From contig NMOS02000008.1 in NCBI GenBank assembly GCA_002290645.2, forward strand, positions 1 through 64,000: a DNA stretch of 64,000 nucleotides. Reading direction: 5' to 3'. Positions 44,799 through 52,557 of this stretch are shown here, piece after piece. The notes beneath the pieces were generated by a model that was not told where the DNA came from, did not search any database, and was given only the letters and a program-made list of their open reading frames with translations. The stretch's first letter is position 1; each line of letters begins with the position of its first letter. The position numbers and the translations under genes were made by a program. Source of the stretch: Candidatus Aquirickettsiella gammari. GTDB taxonomy: Bacteria; Pseudomonadota; Gammaproteobacteria; Diplorickettsiales; Diplorickettsiaceae.

Positions 44799-46311
44799 CT
44801 ACAAATAAACTTAGCTGTTCCTTTAATCGTGGTGTAACAGTAGCAAGAGAAGCATTATGAAATACACTTAGCTTGTTTTGATGTAGCTGTAAAATAAATT
44901 TGCTGTTACCGAAGATTTTTTTTTCAAAAGATAAAGCTAATGGCAGGCAATATATGTCGTTATCTAAACCACGATAGCGCCACTTTATATCAGCTTGAAT
45001 AAACGGTAGATTACCAAGTTGTTTTTCTAGTGAGACATTAACTGTTTTACTAGAAGAAAGGTTTGCATTGTTATAATAAATGAAGCCATATTTTAAAAAT
45101 AGCCCTTTATAATCTTTTATGTCAGAATATTCCGAGTGCTGAATGGGTAATATAAAGTCAGGTCGCAGCATAAATTTAGTAATAAGCTCGCAAAAATGCT
45201 CTAGAAATTCAGCTTTTGATACAGTAATTTTTTTTGAGTGTATTATTGAGTAGCATGAACTAGTAGTTTTATTATTGTCAGTGACATCATCGAAACTTGC
45301 TAAAGGAATGCTTAAATTTCTATATTTTTCTATAAATTTTTTTTCGTGAAAATGATTTTTTCTTACTAACTCACTGTAAGATTTAGTGGTTGAGTTGAAT
45401 TCAGTAAGAATTTTTTGATTTATGCGTAGAACATGTTTGCTAACAACATCCCCAATGCTAATTATATGCCCAACTTCTGCTAATATCATTATTTGCAAAT
45501 AACCCCCGCGTGCTGTCACGGTAATAAAATCTTCTGCTATTTCAACGATTTTTCCAGACGGTTCAGCATGATCCGAAAAGATACATTTTGCTCTTAATAT
45601 ATAATAATAGCTGGAAGAAATTTGGATTTTGACACTATAGAAGTCATTATCAATATGTCCAAATTGTGAGGCATTTAGTAATCTATAGATATCGTGCAGT
45701 GTCATTTCTGTAGTTAGCAACCCATTAGATTTTGGTTTGTCAGCCTTATAGAAAAAGCTTTTCGTGTTTTTTTGCTGTTGTGTTAATTTTAATGGTGGGG
45801 CTAATAATATTTCGATGAGATTAGGAAAAGACTGGATAGCAGCATCAAAACATTTTATATTTAAAGATAAAGATGTTTCCTGCTGAGAAAGATTGAATTG
45901 TTTGCTCAAAACAATATCACCACTATCTATCTCGTTATTCATCACATGCCATGTAATACCGTGATGTGTTTCGCCATTTAAAATGCTCCATGCAGTAGCG
46001 TGAACCCCAGCATAATTAGGAAGGATAGAATCATGATAATTAACTGAGCAAATAGTTGCGCGCGATATTATTTTTTCGCTTAATTTATTCTCATTAATCG
46101 CACAAATTAAATATTCAAAATCAATTTTGTAAAGTTGTTCTGTATAGTCACTCTGAGAGCAGATAAAAGATATTTTATTTTCATGACACCATTGGATAAT
46201 TTTGTTATTACTCGTAATAACTAATACTAAATTAAGTTGACTTTTAGCTAATAATTTGCAAAAAATAAATGTTAAGTTTCCTTCGCCAACTAAAATACAA
46301 CGAAAGCTCAT
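44785..46311 (-). CDS. Formyltransferase with a condensation-like C-terminal tail
   Basis: A 508-residue protein from ATG 46311 (MSFRCILVGEGN), preceded by AAAGGAA; the longer form overlaps the upstream gene. Residues 1-180 are a formyl-THF-dependent transferase domain with catalytic N91, H93 (SVNYHDSILPNYAG) and D129 (NEIDSGDI). Residues about 195-290 match the Fmt C-terminal domain. The last 200 residues resemble the C-terminal lobe of NRPS condensation domains, as follows formylation domains in some NRPS starter modules, but no adenylation or carrier domain follows. It may formylate the amino group of the peptide or nucleoside. It converges on the two-headed gene with a 14-base overlap. 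Confidence 0.72.
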   Translation of the reverse strand: MSFRCILVGEGNLTFIFCKLLAKSQLNLVLVITSNNKIIQWCHENKISFICSQSDYTEQLYKIDFEYLICAINENKLSEKIISRATICSVNYHDSILPNYAGVHATAWSILNGETHHGITWHVMNNEIDSGDIVLSKQFNLSQQETSLSLNIKCFDAAIQSFPNLIEILLAPPLKLTQQQKNTKSFFYKADKPKSNGLLTTEMTLHDIYRLLNASQFGHIDNDFYSVKIQISSSYYYILRAKCIFSDHAEPSGKIVEIAEDFITVTARGGYLQIMILAEVGHIISIGDVVSKHVLRINQKILTEFNSTTKSYSELVRKNHFHEKKFIEKYRNLSIPLASFDDVTDNNKTTSSCYSIIHSKKITVSKAEFLEHFCELITKFMLRPDFILPIQHSEYSDIKDYKGLFLKYGFIYYNNANLSSSKTVNVSLEKQLGNLPFIQADIKWRYRGLDNDIYCLPLALSFEKKIFGNSKFILQLHQNKLSVFHNASLATVTPRLKEQLSLFVANMI

Positions 46312-46321
46312 TTTTGTTCCT

Positions 46322-47665
46322 TTAAGCTTGTTGAAATTGTTTAAACACACACAATTTTTTAAATCCACGTCTAGTATAAAATGTAAGTTGGGTCTCTAAA
46401 ATTAATGCTACTGCCAAGTGATATCCTGAAAATTTAGCTTCATTCAATAGATGCTCTTCCATTTGTCTTAAAGAATGTAGATTTTTATCATGCTCTCCCA
46501 AATATAAATTATAAATACCGACACATTGAGCATAAGTTACCATAGCACTACAAATGATAAGTTGACCATCTATATAGCCAGCATAGAATGTGAATGGATC
46601 ATCATACGTGTAACTAGCCATAATAGATGCAAGATATTGCTTGAGCCCCTGCTGAGCAAGAGGAAGTTCTCCAATTAATTTAGCGAAAGATTTTCTGGCA
46701 TTAATTTTTTCTATGTGCAATATGTTTTGATGTGAGGATATTAATGATCCATCCAAGTTGAATGACATTCCGATAAAGTTTTTGCTATTAAAAAGTGAAG
46801 AATCCATGAGAATTTGAGATAGACTTAGAGGACAACTATTTGGTGTTACCCACCAACTAAATGGTAATTTTCTTATTTTAAAATATGTATTAAATTCATT
46901 AACTTTTGTTATGACATTAGGTTCAGATAAATGTGTGTCTAATACATGATTAAAGTATGGTTGCGTTATTCCAGTATCAACTAATACATAACCTGGAATA
47001 CGGATAAAATTGACCTTGGGCATGTATTGTGGATAGTGTGTGAGATAAATATTAAAATTTGCTTCCAATAGCGTAACCATTTTTTTTATCGACCAGGTTT
47101 CGATATTGTTACCAGGATTTTGAGGGTGATAATAGTTAGCATTTTCGTTAGCTTCACCCCATAGCTTTGCGTTAGCGTCAATTTCGCGCACAAGCTGCGT
47201 TTTGGCTTCAACATATTTAAAAACATCTGTTGAGTATTTTTTCGAAAGCTGAATTTTTAGTTCAGAATATTTTTGTGCCTCTTTGGCATGTGTCGTTAAA
47301 TAGTCTCTAAAACGAAGATGTCGGATTATTTGCGGATCACCCTGCTCATAAATATGACAGTTGACATGAATATTTGATCTTTTACTCGTAAGATAACTTC
47401 GAAAAGGAATGATGTTACGAGAAAATTGAGAATATTGATGCGAGCACAATAGTTTCTCGATCACTTTTATGTCATCTAAATTTTTAGTCTCTAGAATGAT
47501 ATCAATTATTGGTTTTGCGGCCATATTGGGAATAGCGGTGCTCCCAATATGGTGAATTGATACAAGAAAGGTGCCAATTAATTGCTCAAGAGATTTTTTT
47601 TCGTGTTCAAAATATTTTACCCACTGTAAATCAGGTTCGATAATTTTAAATTCTATGGGTAACAT
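46322..47665 (-). CDS. GrpB-GNAT fusion protein
   Basis: A 447-residue fusion. Residues 1-170 are a GrpB/UPF0157 domain of the nucleotidyltransferase superfamily (SIHHIGSTAIPNMAAKPIIDI, then HLRFRDYLTTHAKEA). Residues about 190-447 are a GNAT-like acetyltransferase: FTFYAGYIDGQLIICSAMV, then VGIYNLYLGEHDKNLHSLRQMEEHLLNEA and a LTFYTRRGFKKL end. GrpB proteins can be fused to CoA-dependent enzymes. In this cluster it could activate and acylate an amino or hydroxyl group. It lies ten bases upstream of the formyltransferase, in the same operon. Confidence 0.75.
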   Translation of the reverse strand: MLPIEFKIIEPDLQWVKYFEHEKKSLEQLIGTFLVSIHHIGSTAIPNMAAKPIIDIILETKNLDDIKVIEKLLCSHQYSQFSRNIIPFRSYLTSKRSNIHVNCHIYEQGDPQIIRHLRFRDYLTTHAKEAQKYSELKIQLSKKYSTDVFKYVEAKTQLVREIDANAKLWGEANENANYYHPQNPGNNIETWSIKKMVTLLEANFNIYLTHYPQYMPKVNFIRIPGYVLVDTGITQPYFNHVLDTHLSEPNVITKVNEFNTYFKIRKLPFSWWVTPNSCPLSLSQILMDSSLFNSKNFIGMSFNLDGSLISSHQNILHIEKINARKSFAKLIGELPLAQQGLKQYLASIMASYTYDDPFTFYAGYIDGQLIICSAMVTYAQCVGIYNLYLGEHDKNLHSLRQMEEHLLNEAKFSGYHLAVALILETQLTFYTRRGFKKLCVFKQFQQA

Positions 47666-47712
47666 ATTGAATGTGCCTTAAAAATATTATAAAGGAGAAT
47701 GAGGCCTGTAAA

Positions 47713-47981
47713 TCATTTTATGTGTAAGAGCCATGTTTTATAGGAGAATCTATCCTCTAATCCGATAGTGAATCGATTAATAGCCGCTTTCCAATCATGT
47801 AAAAAGAAATAGTCCACTTTGTTATGCACTTCTGCATTGCTAAATATAGCACTTTCAGTTCGCTTGTATGATGTATAAGGGTCACATCATTTTTTAAAAA
47901 ATTTAAAATACTTTTTGAATCTTCGTAAAATATTTGCTGCCAACTCGGATTATGAGAAACAATTTTAATTGCATTACTCAT
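47713..47981 (-). pseudogene. Broken GrpB-like gene fragment
   Basis: The first 39 residues (IKIVSHNPSWQQIFYEDSK, then NDVTLIHHTSE) match the beginning of a GrpB domain, parallel to the start of the adjacent fusion protein, but the IGSTAVPG core is lost and the frame ends after 74 codons. A second frame downstream reads VHNKVDYFFLHDWKAAINRF and ends at 47713; I do not recognise it. I read this as a decayed relative of the neighbouring GrpB-GNAT gene. Confidence 0.55.
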
Positions 47982-48065
47982 GGTAATTCTCTATCGTAAA
48001 CTCTAATTTTAAAACTTAGTTATACATCAGAAAAATATAACACGGAAATAATAAAGGACTAATTA

Positions 48066-49748
48066 ATGTTAGCAAAAGGCAAGGATATATTACTGCACTC
48101 TTCAAATTTTGATGAACAATCTGTTTTAATAACAACCCCTACTTCTCCCACTACATCTAGGATACATGAATATACAAGTGAAATAATAGTTGACGTTGAA
48201 AATCATTTGCACCCACTAGCATCTTATCTATTAAAGTATGTTATTACAAAACAGCCTATTCCTGAAAAATTATTACGTAAAAATTGTCGTAAATTTGCAA
48301 TTGTGATGTCAATAATAGTCGCTTGCGCCTCAGGAATTCCATATATTAAACCTTCGCGAGATGCTTTAGAGGGACATGATGCGTTAGGGTGGATAGTTGC
48401 CATTTCAACTATATTTTCTTTTGGCGCAGGATCAACTTGGGCTTGGCTTAATATTATGAGAGAGTTTGAGCCGCGCGCCCCTGAAGAGACTTCTGTAATC
48501 ACAGGAGACAGTCCCCGAATAATTAGGCTGTTATTTGCGAATTTATTAGGTAGTCTAGCCACTTTACCATCGGCTTATGCAGTATATAAATTTAATAATA
48601 AACTTATCTATCCTATTATTGCTTTTGCTGCAGGTGTAGCAACCAATATATATGCTCTTTATACCCTATATGATGGAAAAAAATTATTAAGTAAAGGCAT
48701 GCGAATATTAAAACGATGGCGCCACAATATCGTAGCTGATAATACAATGCTCACGTTAACTGAAAACTTAGGGGAAATGCTCTCCAAAAGTCCAATGTTA
48801 CTTTTAAATACCCCTTCAACAGAAAGATCTTTAGTAATGAGTTCTTTATATTATAAAAACCAGTGGGATCCTCAAAAACATTTTGAATTGTTTCTAAAGG
48901 AAGTTATTAAATTAAATCTTTTAAATCAAACTTCATCACAAAATGAAAACTGGGGTCAAGGATGGCCTCGTTTTTTATTCAAAAGTATAAGCATCATATT
49001 CCCAATTTCTTTTTCTATAATAAATGCAACGTTAGCGTATGAAAGCTCTAAGCTAATTTACGATAATACCATTTTTAGTATTATTTATACTATCTTTACA
49101 GTATTACCTTATATGTCGATTGAATTTTTAGCGGCAATAAAAACGTTTGAAGATATTTTTGACCTAGTTTTTAATTGTGTAATAAGGCGACATACCAGTT
49201 CATTTTCACAACTGTTTTATCCAAAAATGAATTTAATAGCCCAATTTAGTTCAATTCTACTTGGCTTAATTCCTTCGGTAAATCGAATTTATATCACATT
49301 AAATACTATAGAAAATAAAGGAAAAATCCCATTAACAATTATAGGTGCTTTGGGTGGAATTATTTTTCAAACATTTTCTTTAATGGATTTAAAAAATCAA
49401 GTACTTATAAAATATTCTGAATCATCAGAGAATGAGGAACAAAAAAAATTAGCAAATTTTTTTAAGAATATCAATCAATTCATGAAAATTTATGAAAACA
49501 TTGACATAGATACCCGAATGGAATTAATAACTAGCCTTCAAGACTCTGAGCTTATAGCCCTTGTGAAACAAAAAGAGACTTCCGAAACCTTACTCGTAGG
49601 TAATCCTGATTCTTCATTATTTTCATCTAGCTTAGTCCATAACAGAAATAAATTTAAATTTTTCCGGCAAACTAATTCAACAGTATTAAGTGATAATGAT
49701 GAAATGACAAATAGCCATTGTATACAACCTAATATATGCACTCTTTAA
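48066..49748 (+). CDS. Polytopic membrane protein of unknown function
   Basis: A 560-residue protein with several hydrophobic segments in two groups (about residues 75-205 and 300-440), hydrophilic ends and an N-terminal Ser/Thr-rich stretch. No family motif is recognised. The soluble C-terminal 90 residues are polar and end in LVHNRNKFKFFRQTNSTVLS. AAAGGAC precedes the ATG. It lies inside the biosynthetic cluster but shares no operon with it. It could be a transporter, an immunity protein or, in a host-associated bacterium, a membrane effector; I cannot choose. Confidence 0.65.
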   Translation: MLAKGKDILLHSSNFDEQSVLITTPTSPTTSRIHEYTSEIIVDVENHLHPLASYLLKYVITKQPIPEKLLRKNCRKFAIVMSIIVACASGIPYIKPSRDALEGHDALGWIVAISTIFSFGAGSTWAWLNIMREFEPRAPEETSVITGDSPRIIRLLFANLLGSLATLPSAYAVYKFNNKLIYPIIAFAAGVATNIYALYTLYDGKKLLSKGMRILKRWRHNIVADNTMLTLTENLGEMLSKSPMLLLNTPSTERSLVMSSLYYKNQWDPQKHFELFLKEVIKLNLLNQTSSQNENWGQGWPRFLFKSISIIFPISFSIINATLAYESSKLIYDNTIFSIIYTIFTVLPYMSIEFLAAIKTFEDIFDLVFNCVIRRHTSSFSQLFYPKMNLIAQFSSILLGLIPSVNRIYITLNTIENKGKIPLTIIGALGGIIFQTFSLMDLKNQVLIKYSESSENEEQKKLANFFKNINQFMKIYENIDIDTRMELITSLQDSELIALVKQKETSETLLVGNPDSSLFSSSLVHNRNKFKFFRQTNSTVLSDNDEMTNSHCIQPNICTL

Positions 49749-50020
49749 TTTGGATCAAAAACCTAATTGTTACAAACATTTAATTATTGATTGCTATATG
49801 AACTGGCATTAAAATAATTATTAGATTAGTAACTTATCCGCTATCGATATTAAATAATAACTTATCAAGGTAGTTGAAATTAAAGTTTTAACTATTTCCT
49901 CCTTTACAAAATTTTATCGATCCTTTAATCCACTATAACCTAGTATATTTAAACTAAATTTCCTTATTATTTATAATCAGTCAAAGTCCCAAAGCAAGTC
50001 ATGAGTAGATAAAAATGCTA

Positions 50021-50359
50021 TCATAGTATAGCTTCAATTTTATCTGCAAGTATAAAATCACTTTCGGTAAGCCCATCTACTTTATGTGTCCATATCTCAA
50101 TAGCACATATTCCATAAGAGATAGTCAAATTCGGATGATGATTCTCTTGTTCAGCAATAATGGCTATCTTATTTGAAAATTCCATTACACTCATAAAATC
50201 TTTAAATTCATAGCTCTTATAGAGATGACCAAAATTATTGATTTTCCAACCAGCTTGCAATTTTATTAACAGTTTACATATCTCTTGTTGATCAAGAGAA
50301 ACAATTTTACATTGATTTGAAACAGGATGTTTATTAACTAACGAGCATGTATTCCCCAT
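50021..50359 (-). CDS. phhB: Pterin-4a-carbinolamine dehydratase
   Basis: A 112-residue protein from ATG 50359 with a strong AGGAGG site; an earlier in-frame start at 50386 is unlikely. It has the family signature: ENHHPNL with H74 and H75, then [19 protein letters not shown] with H92. It dehydrates the 4a-hydroxypterin made by aromatic amino acid hydroxylases. The matching hydroxylase lies 16 kb away in the same cluster (33372-34202), which ties this gene to the pathway. Confidence 0.95.
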   Translation of the reverse strand: MGNTCSLVNKHPVSNQCKIVSLDQQEICKLLIKLQAGWKINNFGHLYKSYEFKDFMSVMEFSNKIAIIAEQENHHPNLTISYGICAIEIWTHKVDGLTESDFILADKIEAIL

Positions 50360-50435
50360 AATTGCCCTCCTGCGACACAGTCGCATAAAATTATATCTAA
50401 AGTGCCGTAATTGTGTCTGGCTAAAACCTCAAATC

Positions 50436-51200
50436 TCATACAGATAGTAATTCATTACCTTTATAGCAAAATAAATACTTTTGAAAAAAAGTGGCGACTG
50501 CATTAGCAATATAAAAATCATCTATGTTTATTGGGAAAATTTTCCATAGCATAATCTCGGATTGACTGATTGTCGAAATTTTTAACCAATCATGCGAACT
50601 AACAGTTTTATTTAGATCGACAGATATATTAGTAAGATTCTGCCTTAGTCCAATCCCTATAGCTTTTAAATAGGCCTCTTTTCTGGTCCAGCAACGAAAA
50701 AAAGTTTCCTCCTTTTCTCGTTGGCTTTTCAAAGTTAAAAAAAATTTCATTTCAGATGGAGAAAAAATAGTTTCGACTAATCTTTCTATTGACCGTTTTT
50801 TATTGTTATATTCTATATCTATACCTATAGGATCTTCCACTGTTATTGCTATAAGAATAAGATCGTGTGAATGTGATATATTAAACTGAACCTTCATTGA
50901 GCATAGTAAATTAGCTAACGCAGGTTTTCCATAGCTTTCAATTTTAAAGTGTAAGCATTGTGGATCACAATCTAAATAATTAGCCAAAATCAACCGCTTC
51001 ATGCTATGTGTTACTTGATAGCAATGACGATCACGATCAAAAATAAACCGTTTGGAACGCTTTATCTCTTCGGATGAAAGTAGTGAAATAAGATACTTGT
51101 GTTGATAGTTGATATTATCTAGATTGACTTGCCAAACATGCAACTCGGATCGCGAAATTGATAACTGGACAGGTGGCCTTTCCCATAAAATCGAATTCAT
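50436..51200 (-). CDS. Sfp-type 4'-phosphopantetheinyl transferase
   Basis: A 254-residue enzyme that converts apo-carrier proteins to the holo form. Motifs are GIDIEYN (D128, E130) and FFRCWTRKEAYLKAIGIG (E175, K179), plus the N-terminal RFIFDRDRHCYQVTHSMKRL block. The long Sfp form is used for NRPS rather than fatty-acid carriers, so its likely partner is the carrier domain at 35583-38687. It is the last cluster gene before the element's right end. Confidence 0.93.
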   Translation of the reverse strand: MNSILWERPPVQLSISRSELHVWQVNLDNINYQHKYLISLLSSEEIKRSKRFIFDRDRHCYQVTHSMKRLILANYLDCDPQCLHFKIESYGKPALANLLCSMKVQFNISHSHDLILIAITVEDPIGIDIEYNNKKRSIERLVETIFSPSEMKFFLTLKSQREKEETFFRCWTRKEAYLKAIGIGLRQNLTNISVDLNKTVSSHDWLKISTISQSEIMLWKIFPINIDDFYIANAVATFFQKYLFCYKGNELLSV

Positions 51201-51522
51201 ATTATTAGTTAAAATAACATATACGCATCTTAATACTAGTAAAATTTTGTTGAATTAAATCATTCTTTAACTTTACTAAGCTTGAATTCTAATTTCAATA
51301 TTCAGGTATTTATATTTAAAAAATCTATGCGGGATTAAAGAACTATACTTTTATGTACTTTTTCTAAATAATTAATGCTGTCCGCTTATAAACCCAATGT
51401 AGGGAATTTGTAACGAATTGACATTCAATGTAACATCATTATAGTCATTTTAGGTAAATTTTAGCGCAACCAAAATATCACAAGTTGTTGATTATTAATG
51501 ATTTTTTAACTCAAATACTTCC
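51201..51522. other. AT-rich terminal stretch of the element
   Basis: No gene or RNA is seen between the PPTase start and the half-tRNA. The PPTase promoter must lie at its left end. The rest is AT-rich DNA such as is often found at element ends near integrase-binding sites; no clear repeat was found by eye. Confidence 0.5.
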
Positions 51523-51976
51523 TTCGGGAGTTAGGGGCCGGAGGTTCGAATCCTCTCATCCCGACCAATAATTTTATCACGATAGCTAATAATAAAATAA
51601 AGGGGCTTAACCACAGACCATAGGTTAAGCGAGAAAACGCGGGTTTAAATAAAATAAACTCGCCATAACGACTGACTAAATAATTTTTTATATTCGACGA
51701 TGACTCTCCTTTTTTTATCCGCTGGTAGATTATTCGCCGTAAATCTTGCGCGAGTGGCGCATTAGAATCGGCTAAATTCTGATTTTGACAGACCAGACAG
51801 CGTAGTTCCTGAATTATTTGCTGAAACTGTATTTTTTCTTGTCTAGAAGCAAAGGAATATATCTCATGGGTGGCAGAAAAAGCCAAAGCAGAAAAAAAAC
51901 AACTGGAAAAAATTAAAAACCACCCTAACCGTAACAAACGCTTTATTAAGTACGCGCTAAAAGTGACAATCATCAC
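51506..51976 (-). CDS. ccmH: Cytochrome c maturation protein CcmH, C-terminus running into the tRNA fragment
   Basis: A 156-residue protein with an N-terminal membrane/signal helix, the haem-handling motif LRCLVCQ (C60, C63), and a C-terminal membrane helix (LWLSPFILLLAIVIKLLV). The last about 20 codons (GMRGFEPPAPNSRR and on) are the antisense of the tRNA 3' half plus a few element bases, and the stop codon lies within the element. The functional part is complete, so the protein probably works in cytochrome c assembly with CcmF and CcmG. The tail may be an accident of integration or may predate it. Confidence 0.88.
   Translation of the reverse strand: MMIVTFSAYLIKRLLRLGWFLIFSSCFFSALAFSATHEIYSFASRQEKIQFQQIIQELRCLVCQNQNLADSNAPLAQDLRRIIYQRIKKGESSSNIKNYLVSRYGEFILFKPAFSRLTYGLWLSPFILLLAIVIKLLVGMRGFEPPAPNSRRKYLS
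51523..51567 (+). other. 3' half of tRNA-Pro(CGG): right attachment site of the element
   Basis: The sequence runs from the anticodon loop TTCGGGA (anticodon CGG) through GTTAG and the T arm (GGAGG, TTCGAAT, CCTCT) to CATCCCG-ACCA. The T-arm and 3' end closely match bacterial tRNA-Pro. The bases to the left cannot form the anticodon stem or any 5' half, so the tRNA is incomplete and the break lies in the anticodon loop, a favoured crossover point for tyrosine recombinases. It reads toward ccmH, whose last codons run through it. Confidence 0.82.
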
Positions 51977-52557
51977 AAACTTGATTTCCTTGCTATTTTT
52001 TTAATCTTATCCAAAGGGTTTATTAGAGCTTTATTTAAAGGTATATTCATTCGCACTATAAATTCCTTATCCCAGATGGCTTTGTTTAAAGGCCCTATGT
52101 ATTTGTAGCGAATAATCCCTTGTGGATCGATTAAGAAATTTTCCGGTACTCCATAAACACCTAAATCAATGGCTAATAAACCGCTAGGATCAAAAATAAT
52201 TTGATGAAAAGGATTACCCTGATGCTTCAAGTAAGCTTTTGCGCGCGCTAAATCATCTCGATAATTTAAACCATAAATCCTTAAGTCGGCATTTTGTTTT
52301 AGTGTCAATAAAAAAACTTGTTCTGCGGCACACGTTTTACACCAACTTGACCACACGACTAAAAGTGACCAATGTTGATTTAAAAATAATTTTTTAGTTA
52401 AGGGTGGATGTGTTGTTATTAAGTCCGCCGCGACAAAATCAGGCACCGGTTTATTAATTAATGGTGAAGGAATTTGATAAGGATCTTGCTCTAAACCCTT
52501 AGATAAAAAAAATACCAGTATTCCCAGAATAACTAACGGAATAATGTAACGCATCAC
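51973..52557 (-). CDS. ccmG: Thiol:disulphide interchange protein CcmG/DsbE
   Basis: A 194-residue membrane-anchored thioredoxin-fold protein. The anchor is the N-terminal helix (MMRYIIPLVILGILVFFLS) and the redox motif is WCKTC (C73, C76), with ENFLIDPQGII and a cis-Pro region (YGVPENF) further on. It reduces apocytochrome c or CcmH in the periplasm. It overlaps ccmF and ccmH by four bases on each side, so the three are co-translated. Confidence 0.94.
   Translation of the reverse strand: MMRYIIPLVILGILVFFLSKGLEQDPYQIPSPLINKPVPDFVAADLITTHPPLTKKLFLNQHWSLLVVWSSWCKTCAAEQVFLLTLKQNADLRIYGLNYRDDLARAKAYLKHQGNPFHQIIFDPSGLLAIDLGVYGVPENFLIDPQGIIRYKYIGPLNKAIWDKEFIVRMNIPLNKALINPLDKIKKIARKSSL

Larger units (their letters stand above)
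24747..51200. other. Putative peptidyl C-nucleoside biosynthetic gene cluster
   Basis: The genes match the polyoxin/nikkomycin/malayamycin logic. A TruD-like synthase supplies pseudouridine nucleotide (as MalD does), a MurA-like enzyme adds enolpyruvate (as NikO/PolA/MalO), a radical SAM enzyme closes the octosyl ring (as NikJ/PolH), and a kinase, 2OG oxygenases, aminotransferase and phosphatase complete an aminohexuronic-acid nucleoside. An NRPS module with its PPTase would attach an amino acid. Genes for phenylalanine hydroxylase plus pterin recycling, a formyltransferase, reductases and an MFS exporter complete it. The NikS-type ligase is missing and is probably replaced by the NRPS condensation domain. 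No single enzyme proves the product. Confidence 0.75.
1..51567. mobile_element. Right-hand part of a putative integrative conjugative element
   Basis: The stretch joins replication-type genes, a VirB/VirD4 conjugation operon, IS elements and a large accessory biosynthetic cluster. It ends at a 3' half tRNA-Pro abutting the chromosomal ccm genes. Elements integrating in a tRNA gene normally leave an intact tRNA at one end and a copy of its 3' half at the other. Here the plus-strand 3' half at 51523-51567 would be the right end, so the intact tRNA and probably the integrase should lie to the left, outside the window. No integrase or relaxase is visible inside it. The alternative is several independent insertions between the left edge and ccmH. 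Confidence 0.6.

Noticed and set aside
48224-48562. 112-residue minus-strand ORF inside the membrane-protein gene
   Set aside because: It is the antisense of a longer ORF with a good ribosome site and has no family pattern.
51523-51567. Complete tRNA-Pro gene
   Set aside because: The bases to the left do not pair with the acceptor or anticodon 3' strands, so only the 3' half is present.
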